Positions 37,491 to 46,428 of a stretch of 64,000 nucleotides of DNA are shown here, one piece after another. Origin of the DNA: an uncultured Clostridia bacterium (lineage in GTDB: Bacteria > Bacillota > Clostridia > TANB77 > CAG-508). The stretch is taken from NCBI GenBank assembly GCA_934120395.1, contig CAKOTZ010000003.1, positions 96,295 to 160,294 on the forward strand, given 5' to 3'. Positions within the stretch are counted from its first letter, which is position 1; every line of letters starts with the position of its first letter. The translations under genes were made by a program, and so were the position numbers. The notes under the pieces were generated by a model. That model was not told the DNA's origin and searched no databases. It saw only the letters and a program-made list of their open reading frames with translations.

Positions 37491-37522
37491 CCCTAGATAT
37501 TATATTAATGTCTAGGGTTTTT
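37491..37522 (+). terminator. Terminator after the 37147 gene
   Basis: CCCTAGA / TCTAGGG stem followed by a T-rich tail. Confidence 0.7.
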
Positions 37523-37558
37523 ACTTTTTAAAAGTTTACATAAAAATGAAAAATAGTA

Positions 37559-37620
37559 TTGACAAATAAAAAAAAGGAGCGTATACTATACTGGTAAACT
37601 AAAACGGTATATTAGTATAA
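37559..37620 (+). promoter_or_regulatory. Promoter and probable TetR operator
   Basis: TTGACA (37559) and TATACT (37582) with a 17-base spacer. An imperfect palindrome, ATACTATACTGGT with a partner ACGGTATATTAGTAT, overlaps the -10 element. Its place directly before a TetR gene suggests autoregulation. Confidence 0.6.
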
Positions 37621-37635
37621 AGGAGGGGAGAATAG

Positions 37636-38211
37636 GTGAAAAAAGAGCAAATTGTAGAAGCAGCAAGAAAACTATTTACCCAATACGGATATAAAAAAGT
37701 AAGTATGGATGAAATAGCAAAAGAAGCTGGTGTTACAAAAAAAACAGTATACGCATATTTTAAGGATAAAGATGAATTATTTAAATATTTTGTTTTTGAA
37801 GAAGTAGATATAATGAAAAAGCTTGTACAAGAAGTAGAAAATAGGAATTTGCCTTTTTTTGATATGGTACATCAAACAATATACGAAGTATTTAAACATA
37901 AGAAACAGGAAAATTTTTTGTTAACAATTACAAAAGAGGCTGAGGCTTTAAAAAACCCCACCGTTATAGAAGCAGTTAAGATAATAGATGTTGAAGTAAA
38001 AAAATATATAAAAAACAAGTTAACATATGCAATTAAGCATGAATATATAAAATACTACAACGTTGATATTTTAACTTTTATTATTTACAGGGTATATATA
38101 GCACTGATGTTTGAATGGGACTCAGAGGAAACACCTATAGATGAAAAGGAAATATCAGATAACGTTTTAGAGATTTTTAAAAATGGAATAATTAATAGAA
38201 AGGATGTATAG
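37636..38211 (+). CDS. TetR family transcriptional regulator
   Basis: 191 residues from a GTG start after AAAGGAGGGG. The N-terminal helix-turn-helix is typical (AARKLFTQYGYKKVSMDEIA, then AGVTKKTVYAYFKDKDELF). The C-terminal ligand domain is helical and not assignable. It lies 3 bases upstream of the YhgE/Pip gene and probably represses it and itself through the palindrome in its promoter. Confidence 0.9.
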   Translation: MKKEQIVEAARKLFTQYGYKKVSMDEIAKEAGVTKKTVYAYFKDKDELFKYFVFEEVDIMKKLVQEVENRNLPFFDMVHQTIYEVFKHKKQENFLLTITKEAEALKNPTVIEAVKIIDVEVKKYIKNKLTYAIKHEYIKYYNVDILTFIIYRVYIALMFEWDSEETPIDEKEISDNVLEIFKNGIINRKDV

Positions 38212-38214
38212 CGT

Positions 38215-40215
38215 ATGGATAAAAAGAAAGTCGCAAACAACATTATGAGACCTATTATTATTTTGGGAATCATAATAATACCAATTATGTACAGTTTCTT
38301 TTATCTAAAAGCATTTTGGGACCCATACTCTAATTTAGAGGGGATACCAATAGCAATAGTAAATGAAGATAAAGGAAATGAAGAAGAAAATCTAGGACAG
38401 GAGCTTGTGGATAAAATTTTAGATGAAAAGGCCATGGATTTTAAAGTAGTTGATGCAGATAGTGCTGAGGAGGGGTTAAAGAACAAAGAATATTATGCAA
38501 TTATAGCTATTCCTTCAAACTTTACAGAAACACTAAATAGTGCAGATTCAGAAAATAAGCAAATTACAAAAATTATATATTCACCAAATCAAAAATCAAA
38601 CTATTTAGCATCACAAATAATTAATAAAGCAGTTACAAACATAGAAAAAGAATTACAAAGTCAAGTAACTGAAAAGGTTGTAGATACTTTGTCAGATAAA
38701 CTAAACGAAGTACCAGATCAAATGGAAGAAATTAGTGATGCTGCAGAACAATTAAAAGACGGTAGTCAAAGTTTAACAGATGGAATGCAAACAATAAATA
38801 ATGGTATGGAAACCTTAAGTGAAAACTATGATAAATTCAATGATGGAGTTTCAACTGTTGAAGGAGGAACAAAAAGTCTAGACAGTGGAATAGACACATT
38901 AAATGGTGGAATTAACGAATTATATTCAGGAAGCCAAAAATTATCAAATAGCACAGCAGAGTTATCAAAAATTACTGATGCTGCTAAGACATTATCACAA
39001 AAAGGTGGAGAGCTAAATAGTGGAATTAATACTTATATAGATGGAGTAAACGGAGCAACAACACAAATAGGTAGTTTATTAACAGCTCTAGTTCAATATG
39101 GTCAAGCAAATCCAACTGCATTAGAAGATCCTCAATTTCAAGCAATATATAAGCAAATAGTTGGACTTGCAAATTCAGGACAATTACAAACATTGCAACA
39201 AGCTGGGGAAAAACTTAAGAGTAGTAGTACACAATTTAGCCAGGGGGTAGATACTTTGGCAGGAGCTACAGAAGGACTTCCAAGTGTAACTCAAGGAATA
39301 AAAACAATAGAAAACGGTATAGCGAAAATAAAATCTGGTGCACAAGACCTAAAGGCAGGAAGCAGACAATTAACAGATGGAGCAGATACACTACATAATA
39401 GTTCAGAACAAATAAAGAGTGGAATTCAAGAATTAAGGTCTGGCAGTAAATCAGCATTGGAAGGAAGCAAAACATTGCTAGACGGACAAAAAGAATTTGC
39501 AGACAGTGTAAATACAGCAATTGTTGATGCAAGAGCAGAACTTGTTAAATTAGAAGGCTTAGGAGAATTTACAAAAGATGCAGTTCAAATAGAAGAAGAA
39601 GATTACGAACAAGTGGATAAATATGGAATAGGATTTGCACCATATTTTATGTCATTATCATTATGGATTGGTGGTTTAATAATCTTCGTAGGAATTTATT
39701 ATGATCCACATGATAGATTTAAGAGAATCGGTAGAAATGCACCAAACAAAATATTACGTACAATTGTATATGCATTAATTGCGGCAGCACAGGCGGTTGT
39801 GTTAGCATTTATATTAAAACTTGGATTAGGATTTGAAGTCACGAATGTATGGATGTACTACGGAGCATGTATACTCGTCGCGGTGGCATTCCTAAGTATT
39901 ATGCAATTCTTAATGGTACACTTTGGTGATGTCGGCAAATTTATAGCAATATTATTTTTAGTATTACAATTAGCATCTTGTGGAGGAACCTTCCCACTAG
40001 AAACATTACCACAGTTCTATCAAGATATTAGTAATTATATGCCAATGACATATTCACTAAACTTATTTAAAGAAGTAATAGTTGGAACAACAGCAGGATT
40101 TGCAAGGTATCATACAGAAGTGTTAATTGGTATCATGGTAGTATTCTTAGGACTTACAATAGTAATTGATGCAATAAAGATGTTTAGAGGAAAAAGAAAA
40201 TTAGCTAAGAAATAA
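38215..40215 (+). CDS. YhgE/Pip family membrane protein
   Basis: 666 residues. One N-terminal membrane segment, an outer domain starting GIPIAIVNEDKG, then about 300 residues of helical heptad-like repeats rich in L-x-x-G, S and D (for example GTKSLDSGIDTLNGGINEL), and five C-terminal membrane segments of the ABC-2-type permease fold. The family includes the phage infection protein Pip, and Pip/Esa-like accessories of type VII secretion. No ESX genes are in the window. A TetR-YhgE pair like this often responds to membrane-active compounds; the true role here is unknown. Confidence 0.88.
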   Translation: MDKKKVANNIMRPIIILGIIIIPIMYSFFYLKAFWDPYSNLEGIPIAIVNEDKGNEEENLGQELVDKILDEKAMDFKVVDADSAEEGLKNKEYYAIIAIPSNFTETLNSADSENKQITKIIYSPNQKSNYLASQIINKAVTNIEKELQSQVTEKVVDTLSDKLNEVPDQMEEISDAAEQLKDGSQSLTDGMQTINNGMETLSENYDKFNDGVSTVEGGTKSLDSGIDTLNGGINELYSGSQKLSNSTAELSKITDAAKTLSQKGGELNSGINTYIDGVNGATTQIGSLLTALVQYGQANPTALEDPQFQAIYKQIVGLANSGQLQTLQQAGEKLKSSSTQFSQGVDTLAGATEGLPSVTQGIKTIENGIAKIKSGAQDLKAGSRQLTDGADTLHNSSEQIKSGIQELRSGSKSALEGSKTLLDGQKEFADSVNTAIVDARAELVKLEGLGEFTKDAVQIEEEDYEQVDKYGIGFAPYFMSLSLWIGGLIIFVGIYYDPHDRFKRIGRNAPNKILRTIVYALIAAAQAVVLAFILKLGLGFEVTNVWMYYGACILVAVAFLSIMQFLMVHFGDVGKFIAILFLVLQLASCGGTFPLETLPQFYQDISNYMPMTYSLNLFKEVIVGTTAGFARYHTEVLIGIMVVFLGLTIVIDAIKMFRGKRKLAKK

Positions 40216-40219
40216 AACA

Positions 40220-40251
40220 AAAAAAGTTGTGATTTAATCACAACTTTTTTT
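40220..40251 (+). terminator. Terminator after the YhgE gene
   Basis: AAAAAGTTGTGATT / AATCACAACTTTTT, followed by T residues. Confidence 0.88.
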
Positions 40252-40301
40252 GAGCTTGTTAGCTTGTTAATAATATGATAGAATAGTTTAAGGTGAAAAT
40301 A

Positions 40302-43300
40302 ATGGGATTAAAAATAATTTATGGAAGAGCTGGAAGTGGAAAAACAGAGTATTGTTTTCAAGAAATACAAGAAAAAATTAAACAAGGAGAAAAAGTATAT
40401 ATTATTACTCCAGAACAATTTTCATTCACTGCAGAGAAAAACTTAATGGAAGTAATTGAAACTTCTGCAATAATGCAGGCAGAAGTGCTTACCTTTGCGC
40501 GTATGGCATATCGTGTTTTTTTGGAGGTAGGAGGAAGAACTGAAATATGTCTTAGCGATTGTGGAACCAATATGTTATTGTATGATGTATTAGATAACGA
40601 AAAAAATAAACTAAAGTTTTTGGGTAAATCTAGCAAAAATGTTGGAATTATACATAGATTATTTACGGAATTCAAGAAACGTCAGATAAATAGTCAACAA
40701 GTTAAAGAAGTAATAGAGAAAATTGATGACAGATATTTAAAAGAAAAGCTAACAGACATTTTACAATTGCAGGAAGCATACGAAAACAAAATACCAGAAA
40801 ATTATATGGACAGTGCAGACAGACTAAATAAGTTGACAGATAAAATTCCAGAGAGCACAATGTTTAACAATAGTATTATATATTTAGACGAATTTGCTGG
40901 TTTTACTAAGCAGGAATATGGCATTATAGAACTATTACTAAAAAAAGCAAAACAGGTAAATGTAACCATTTGTACAGATAAATTAGAAGAAAATAGTAAT
41001 ATGGAAACAGATTTGTTTTATGCAAATAAAATAACAGCCTTGAGATTAATAGAACTTGCAAAAAGTAATAATATACAAATTCAAAAACCAGTTATACTAG
41101 GGAAAAATTATAGATTTAAAGTTCCAGAATTAGCACATTTAGAAAAAAATATATATCGTACCGAAAGAGAAATATATAGTGAAGAACCGCATAACATCGA
41201 ATTATCAATAGCTATGAATCCATATGCAGAAATAGAGAATGTTGCAAAGAAAATTACAAATTTAGTAAGAGAAGAAAATTACAGATTTAAAGAAATAGCA
41301 ATAATTGCAAAAAATATAGATACCTATAGTGCAATTACAAAGGCAGTGTTTTCGCAATATGATATTCCTGTTTTTATAGATAAAACAAGAGACTTAAGTC
41401 AGCCAATATTTGTGCAATTTTTATTAGCATTTTTAGATATTTTTTCTAAAAATTGGTCTTATGAGGCAGTATTTAGTTACTTAAAAACAGGACTTATAGA
41501 TATAAGAAGAGAAGACATATTTAAACTAGAAAACTATTGCTTAAACTGGGGAATAAAGGGAAAAAAATGGTATGTCGATGATTGGAATTTTGGAAATCTA
41601 AACAAGGAAGAAATAGAATATATTAATAATGTAAGAAAACTAGTGGTAGAGCCATTAATAGAATTTAAAAAGAAATTAGAAACTAATAGAACCGTAAAAA
41701 ATATTTCAAGCCAAATTTATTACTTTTTAAAAGAAAACAAAATTTTTGAAAATCTAGAAAAGAAAGAAAAAGCATTAGAAGAAATGGGAGAGAAAGAATT
41801 AGCAAATGATTATCGTGTTAGTATTAAAGTGGTGATGGAGGTTTTAGACGAATTAGTAAATTTATTTGGAGAACAACAAATCAATTTTGAAAAATATCGT
41901 GAATTATTAAAGATAGGACTGGAAAACAAAGAATTAGGTGCGATTCCTGGAGTGCAAGATGAAGTAGTAATGGGAGATGTAGACAGGTCAAGAAGCCATA
42001 AGGTTAGAGCAGTATTTATTTTAGGTATAAATGACGGAGTTTTTCCTAGTAATTGCAAAGAAGAAGGATTTTTAGATGATAAAGATAGAGAAAAATTAAA
42101 AGAAGAAAATATTGAACTAGCAAAAGGAACAATGGAACAACTTTATGATGAGAGATTTAATATATACAAAGCATTAAGCGTGGCAGAGGAACGATTATAT
42201 TTATCGTATACATCGACAGACTCAGAGGGAAAAGCAATTAGACCATCAGTATTGTTAACAGACTTAAAAAAGATTTTTCCAAAACTAGTTGAAAAAAGTA
42301 ATATATTTGAAAATAATAATTCAGTTTATCTAGAAAAATCAAGCTTCAATGAATTATTAGAACAAATACATAAATTAAAACAGGGAGAAAAAATAGAACC
42401 AATTTGGTATAGTGTATATAATTACTATAAAAATGAACCACAATGGAATAATAAATTAGAAGAAGCTTTAAATGGACTGAATTACACAAATTTACCAGAA
42501 CAAATAAACGAGCGACTTATGAATAAGTTATATGGAAACACATTACATACAAGTGTGTCAAGACTGGAGCAGTATAGGAAATGCCCATTTTCGTTTCATT
42601 TAAAATATGGATTAAAATTAAAAGATCCAATATTATATACTATTAAGCCTATAGACACAGGAACTTTTATGCATGAAGTAATAGAAGAATTTTTTGAAAA
42701 AGTAAAAGAAAATAAATTAGATCTAGAACAAATAGGTCAAGAAGAGCTAAAACAAATCGTAATAGAAATAATAGACAATAAACTAAAAATTAGCAAATAT
42801 TATAATTTAACAAGCAATGCAAAATTTAGAACATTAACTAGAAGGTTAAAGAAAATTGTGATAAAATCAATGGAATACATAGTAGCACAGCTGGTAAATA
42901 GTAAATTTAAGGTTTTAAGTTGTGAAATGGAATTCAAAAAGGGAGCCACTTATCCGCCAATAGTAATGCAATTAGAAAATGGAAAAAAAGTAGAGATAAC
43001 AGGAAAAATAGATAGAGTAGATATTGCAGAAACAGAAGAGGGAAACTATTTTAGAATTATTGACTATAAATCAAGTGTAAAAAAGGTAGATTTAAATGAA
43101 GTTATATATGGTTTACAAATACAACTTTTAACATACATGAACGAGTTAACACAGGCAAAATTGGGAGATACTGCAGGCATATTGTATTTTAATTTAGTAG
43201 ATTTTTTAATTCATAGTAAGAAAAATTTAACAGAAGAAGAGCTAGAGCAAGAATTAAAAAAGAAATATAAAATGCAAGGATTGGTGCTAGCGGATGTAAA

Positions 43301-43649
43301 AATTGTAAAGCAGATGGATACCAAACTTGAAAAAGGATATTCAGACACTATACCAGTTTACTTAGACAAAGACGGAAACGTAAGTCCAAAACTTTCAAGT
43401 AGTTTAAGTAAAGAGGAATTTGAAAGATTGCAAAAAAAAGTAACACAAACTGTAAAAGAAATATCAAGTCAAATATTGCAAGGAGATATTTCTTTAAAGC
43501 CATATTATAATAAGGACAAAAAAACAGCATGCGAATATTGTTTATATAAATCAATTTGCAACTTTAACACGAGAAACAAAAACAATTCTTACGCATATAT
43601 TCCAAATCTAACAAAAGAAGAAATATTAGCAAAACTAACAAATATGTAA
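40302..43649 (+). CDS. addB: ATP-dependent helicase/nuclease subunit B (AddB)
   Basis: Subunit of the AddAB (RecBCD-like) enzyme that processes double-strand breaks. About 1,115 residues. A helicase-like N-terminus has the Walker A motif GRAGSGKT. The C-terminal nuclease domain has EITGKIDRVD and RIIDYKSS, and an iron-sulfur staple of one early Cys (YRKCPFSF) and three late ones (CEYCLYKSIC). The start is ATG after AAGGTG; GTG three codons earlier overlaps that site. The partner addA, normally directly downstream, is not here. Confidence 0.9.
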   Translation: MGLKIIYGRAGSGKTEYCFQEIQEKIKQGEKVYIITPEQFSFTAEKNLMEVIETSAIMQAEVLTFARMAYRVFLEVGGRTEICLSDCGTNMLLYDVLDNEKNKLKFLGKSSKNVGIIHRLFTEFKKRQINSQQVKEVIEKIDDRYLKEKLTDILQLQEAYENKIPENYMDSADRLNKLTDKIPESTMFNNSIIYLDEFAGFTKQEYGIIELLLKKAKQVNVTICTDKLEENSNMETDLFYANKITALRLIELAKSNNIQIQKPVILGKNYRFKVPELAHLEKNIYRTEREIYSEEPHNIELSIAMNPYAEIENVAKKITNLVREENYRFKEIAIIAKNIDTYSAITKAVFSQYDIPVFIDKTRDLSQPIFVQFLLAFLDIFSKNWSYEAVFSYLKTGLIDIRREDIFKLENYCLNWGIKGKKWYVDDWNFGNLNKEEIEYINNVRKLVVEPLIEFKKKLETNRTVKNISSQIYYFLKENKIFENLEKKEKALEEMGEKELANDYRVSIKVVMEVLDELVNLFGEQQINFEKYRELLKIGLENKELGAIPGVQDEVVMGDVDRSRSHKVRAVFILGINDGVFPSNCKEEGFLDDKDREKLKEENIELAKGTMEQLYDERFNIYKALSVAEERLYLSYTSTDSEGKAIRPSVLLTDLKKIFPKLVEKSNIFENNNSVYLEKSSFNELLEQIHKLKQGEKIEPIWYSVYNYYKNEPQWNNKLEEALNGLNYTNLPEQINERLMNKLYGNTLHTSVSRLEQYRKCPFSFHLKYGLKLKDPILYTIKPIDTGTFMHEVIEEFFEKVKENKLDLEQIGQEELKQIVIEIIDNKLKISKYYNLTSNAKFRTLTRRLKKIVIKSMEYIVAQLVNSKFKVLSCEMEFKKGATYPPIVMQLENGKKVEITGKIDRVDIAETEEGNYFRIIDYKSSVKKVDLNEVIYGLQIQLLTYMNELTQAKLGDTAGILYFNLVDFLIHSKKNLTEEELEQELKKKYKMQGLVLADVKIVKQMDTKLEKGYSDTIPVYLDKDGNVSPKLSSSLSKEEFERLQKKVTQTVKEISSQILQGDISLKPYYNKDKKTACEYCLYKSICNFNTRNKNNSYAYIPNLTKEEILAKLTNM

Positions 43650-43663
43650 AGAGGTAGTAAAAT

Positions 43664-44218
43664 ATGTACGATAATTGGGAAAGTTTAGAAGAAGTATGTA
43701 TGCAATGCAGAAAATGCAAACTATGGAAGGGAAGAAACAAGGTTGTTATTGGAATTGGTAACAAAAATGCAGATTTAATGTTTGTTGGAGAAGGTCCAGG
43801 AGCAGATGAGGATAATAGTGGAATTCCTTTTGTAGGTAAAGCTGGACAACTAATGAATATGGCATTTAGAGGCATAGGAATTAATAGAGAGGATGTATAC
43901 ATTGCTAACATAGTAAAATGTAGACCGCCAGGAAATAGAAATCCAGAACAGGACGAAGTAAATTCTTGTATGGATTATCTTAGAAATCAGGTTATTTTAG
44001 TCAAGCCAAAAGTAATTGTATTATTGGGAAGTGTTGCATTAAAAAACATTTTAGGAAAAGAGTACGGAATTACCTCTAGTAGAGGAAAATGGGTAGAAAA
44101 ACATGGCATTTTGTATATGCCAACTTTTCACCCAGCAGCATTATTACGAGATGAAACTAAAAAAATTTACTTTTGGAGAGATTTGAAAATGGTACAGGAA
44201 AAGATGAAGGAAATGTAA
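43664..44218 (+). CDS. Family 4 (iron-sulfur) uracil-DNA glycosylase
   Basis: Removes uracil from DNA. 184 residues. Cluster cysteines C-x2-C at the start (MQCRKCKLWKG), the active-site GEGPGADED, the NIVKCRPPGNRNP segment with a further Cys, LGSVALKNI, and the C-terminal FHPAALLR motif. Starts 14 bases after addB. Confidence 0.93.
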   Translation: MYDNWESLEEVCMQCRKCKLWKGRNKVVIGIGNKNADLMFVGEGPGADEDNSGIPFVGKAGQLMNMAFRGIGINREDVYIANIVKCRPPGNRNPEQDEVNSCMDYLRNQVILVKPKVIVLLGSVALKNILGKEYGITSSRGKWVEKHGILYMPTFHPAALLRDETKKIYFWRDLKMVQEKMKEM

Positions 44219-44223
44219 GGGGA

Positions 44224-44260
44224 AACCACATATTCACTGAATATGTGGTCAATTTTATTG
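44224..44260 (+). terminator. Terminator after udg
   Basis: ACCACATATTC / GAATATGTGGT with loop ACT and a T-rich tail. Confidence 0.7.
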
Positions 44261-44318
44261 AAAAAAGTATAAATTTTCTATACAATAATAATATTCAATA
44301 AAAGAGAGGAAGAAGCGT

Positions 44319-45577
44319 ATGGAAAACGTTGAAGATATAAAAAAAATAGCGAGTCGTTGTTTGAATTGTAAAACAAAACCATGCCAAAAAGGATGTCCAC
44401 TAGGAAATGATATTCCAAGTTTTATTGCATTCATAAAAGAGGGAAAATGGAAAGAAGCTTACGAAGTTTTATCAGATACGACAATTATGTCTGCAGTTTG
44501 TGGAGAAATTTGTCCACATCAAACACAATGTCAGGGAAAATGTGTTAGAGGAATAAAAGAGGAACCAGTTCAAATTGGAAGATTAGAGAGTTATGTAGGA
44601 GAAATGGCACTAAGGGAAGAAGTATATAATAAGGCAGACAAGAAAAAATGTGGAAAATCAATAGCAATAGTTGGGGGAGGACCTGCAGGACTTACAGCAG
44701 CAGCTTTTTTGAAAAGAAAATCATATAATGTTACCATATATGAACAAGAAGAATTATTACGGAGGTATTTTAAGTTATGGAATACCAGAATTTCGTTTAC
44801 CGCTAGAAAAAACGCAAAAACTTGTTCAAAGTATATTGAATCTTGGTATACAAGCCAAAACAAAATGCAAATTGGGAAAAGACATTACGTTAGACCAGCT
44901 AAAAGAGCAATATGATGCTATATTTCTTGCAATGGGAGCTAATATTTCAGCTAAAATGAATATAAAGGGCGAAAATTTACCAGGTGTTTTTGGAGCAAAT
45001 GAACTTTTAAGAACAAAAAAACATCCAAGTTATAAAGAGAAAAAAATTGCAATTATAGGTGGTGGAAATGTAGCAATAGATATAGCAAGAACAGTAAAGA
45101 GAATGGGAGCAAATAAGGCAATAATAGTATATAGAAGAAATGAAGAACAAATGCCAGCAGAAGCAAAAGAAATAGAAATGGCAAAAGAAGATGGTGTAGA
45201 GTTTGCATTTCAAACAAATATCATAGAAATACAAGGAAATAAAAATGTTGAAAAAGTTACATGTGTAAAGACGGAATTAATTCAAAAAGAAGGAGAAAGT
45301 AGAGCATATCCGGTTAACATAGAGCGGAACTGAGTTTGAAATAGATGTGGATTATGTAATGATGGCTATTGGATCTAAAACAGACAAACAATTGATAGAA
45401 AATAATAAATTAGAATTAACAGAGAGAGGATTTGTAAAAATAGACCAAAATTATATGACCAATCAATCTAATGTTTTTGCAGGTGGAGATTTTGCAGGAG
45501 GCAAAGCAACAGTAGCTTGGGCTTGCAGAAGCGGGCGAGATGCAGCAAACGTAATTGATGCATGGTTAAATAAATAA
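44319..45577 (+). CDS. gltD: Glutamate synthase beta-subunit-like NAD(P)H oxidoreductase, with two +1 shifts at CGG
   Basis: Iron-sulfur flavoprotein that passes electrons from NAD(P)H. The N-terminal cluster region is CLNCKTKPCQKGCPLGNDIP and CGEICPHQTQCQGKC. The FAD site is VGGGPAGLTAAAFLKRK, the NAD(P)H site IIGGGNVAIDIART. Two in-frame CGG codons interrupt it. Skipping the first C gives ELL-G-GILSYGIPEFRLP. Skipping the second gives NIE-G-TEFEIDVDYVMMAIGS. The end is FAGGDFAGGKATVAWAC. The restored protein has about 418 residues and needs both shifts. It stands alone without gltB, so it may act as a stand-alone transhydrogenase-like (NfnB-like) subunit or glutamate synthase. Confidence 0.88.
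44760..44762 (+). other. +1 frameshift site 1, CGG-A, in the gltD-like gene
   Basis: The codons are TTA TTA CGG AGG. Skipping C44760 gives GGA GGT, the conserved Gly-Gly before the YGIPEFRL motif. Confidence 0.88.
45325..45327 (+). other. +1 frameshift site 2, CGG-A, in the gltD-like gene
   Basis: The codons are GAG CGG AAC TGA. Skipping C45325 gives GGA ACT GAG TTT and avoids the TGA. Confidence 0.88.
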
Positions 45578-45611
45578 GAATAAAAAAAGAGTATTAATTA
45601 TTAAAAAAATA

Positions 45612-45641
45612 TTGACAAGATGACATATTTAATGCTATTAT
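45612..45641 (+). promoter_or_regulatory. Promoter of the type III toxin-antitoxin locus
   Basis: TTGACA, 18 bases, TATTAT, about 30 bases before the first RNA repeat. Confidence 0.7.
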
Positions 45642-45671
45642 GAATATAATAATTAAGAACATCATGTTTTT

Positions 45672-45778
45672 AATAAATGTGTTTATCGCTGCCTCTTTAG
45701 CGATATATAAATGAGAGAGTGAATAAATGTGTTTATCGCTGCCTCTTTAGCGATATATAAATGAGAGAGTGAATAAAT
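45672..45778 (+). ncRNA. Type III antitoxin RNA: 2.1 copies of a 50-base repeat
   Basis: Two identical 50-base units (45672-45721 and 45722-45771) and a 7-base partial third. Each unit holds a small hairpin ATCGCT-GCCTCTTT-AGCGAT. The order promoter, short tandem RNA repeats, terminator, toxin gene is the signature of type III systems (ToxIN, CptIN, TenpIN), in which the toxin cuts the repeats and the pieces inhibit it. Confidence 0.85.
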
Positions 45779-45785
45779 TAATTTG

Positions 45786-45815
45786 GGGGCTTACCAGAAA
45801 TGGTAAGCCTTTATT
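45786..45815 (+). terminator. Attenuating terminator between antitoxin RNA and toxin
   Basis: GGCTTACCA-GAAA-TGGTAAGCC with a T-rich tail. In type III systems it lets most transcripts stop after the RNA, so antitoxin exceeds toxin. Confidence 0.85.
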
Positions 45816-45833
45816 TATACAAGGAGTAATAAT

Positions 45834-46325
45834 ATGAATATAAATGAAGGATATTTTTATTTTATAAAAGATTCGTTTTTTGATATTATGGCAGATAAAG
45901 AATTAATGCAAAATAAAGAAAATGGAAATAAAAGGCCATGTTATTATTGCATTAAAAGTAAAAAACACAATAATATTATTTGGTTTATTCCAGTTAGTAC
46001 AAAAATAGACAAATATAGAGAAATATATAATAGGAAAATTCAAAAACAAATTAAATTAGGTAAAAATCCATCTGTAGATACAATTGTTTTTGGGTATATA
46101 GCAAATACATATAGTGCGTTTTTAATACAAAATATGTTTCCAATAACATTAGAATACATAGAAAGTCAATACATAAAAAACAAAGTCCCCGTAAAAGTAG
46201 CTAATAAATTAAATATAGAGTTAATAAATAAAGTAAATAAAGTATTAAACTTATATAATAAAGGAATGAAAAATATTATATTTCCAGATATAGATGAAAT
46301 TTTAAAAAAACTATTAAATAAATAG
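45834..46325 (+). CDS. Type III toxin-antitoxin endoribonuclease toxin (CptN/ToxN-like)
   Basis: 163 residues. The fold pattern is that of the type III toxin families: a strand pair at the start (GYFYFIKDSFFDIM), KRPCYYCIKS, then IIWFIPVSTKIDKYREIY, VDTIVFGYI and a helical C-terminus. It resembles CptN most in the RPCYYC...IPVSxK region; this is from memory and not aligned. The toxin would cut mRNA and its own antitoxin repeats. AAGGAG lies 7 bases before the ATG. The upstream repeats and terminator strongly support the call. Confidence 0.8.
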   Translation: MNINEGYFYFIKDSFFDIMADKELMQNKENGNKRPCYYCIKSKKHNNIIWFIPVSTKIDKYREIYNRKIQKQIKLGKNPSVDTIVFGYIANTYSAFLIQNMFPITLEYIESQYIKNKVPVKVANKLNIELINKVNKVLNLYNKGMKNIIFPDIDEILKKLLNK

Positions 46326-46428
46326 TGTAATGCAAATGTAATCAAAATTTAATACACATGAAATACCTTTTTATAGGGCAATCTTGTATAATAGACATAT
46401 ATTCAAAAGAGAAAAAGAGGAGTTATAA

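Noticed and set aside
45672..45778. CRISPR array
   Set aside because: The two 50-base copies are directly joined with no spacers, and a promoter, terminator and toxin gene follow; a type III antitoxin RNA fits.
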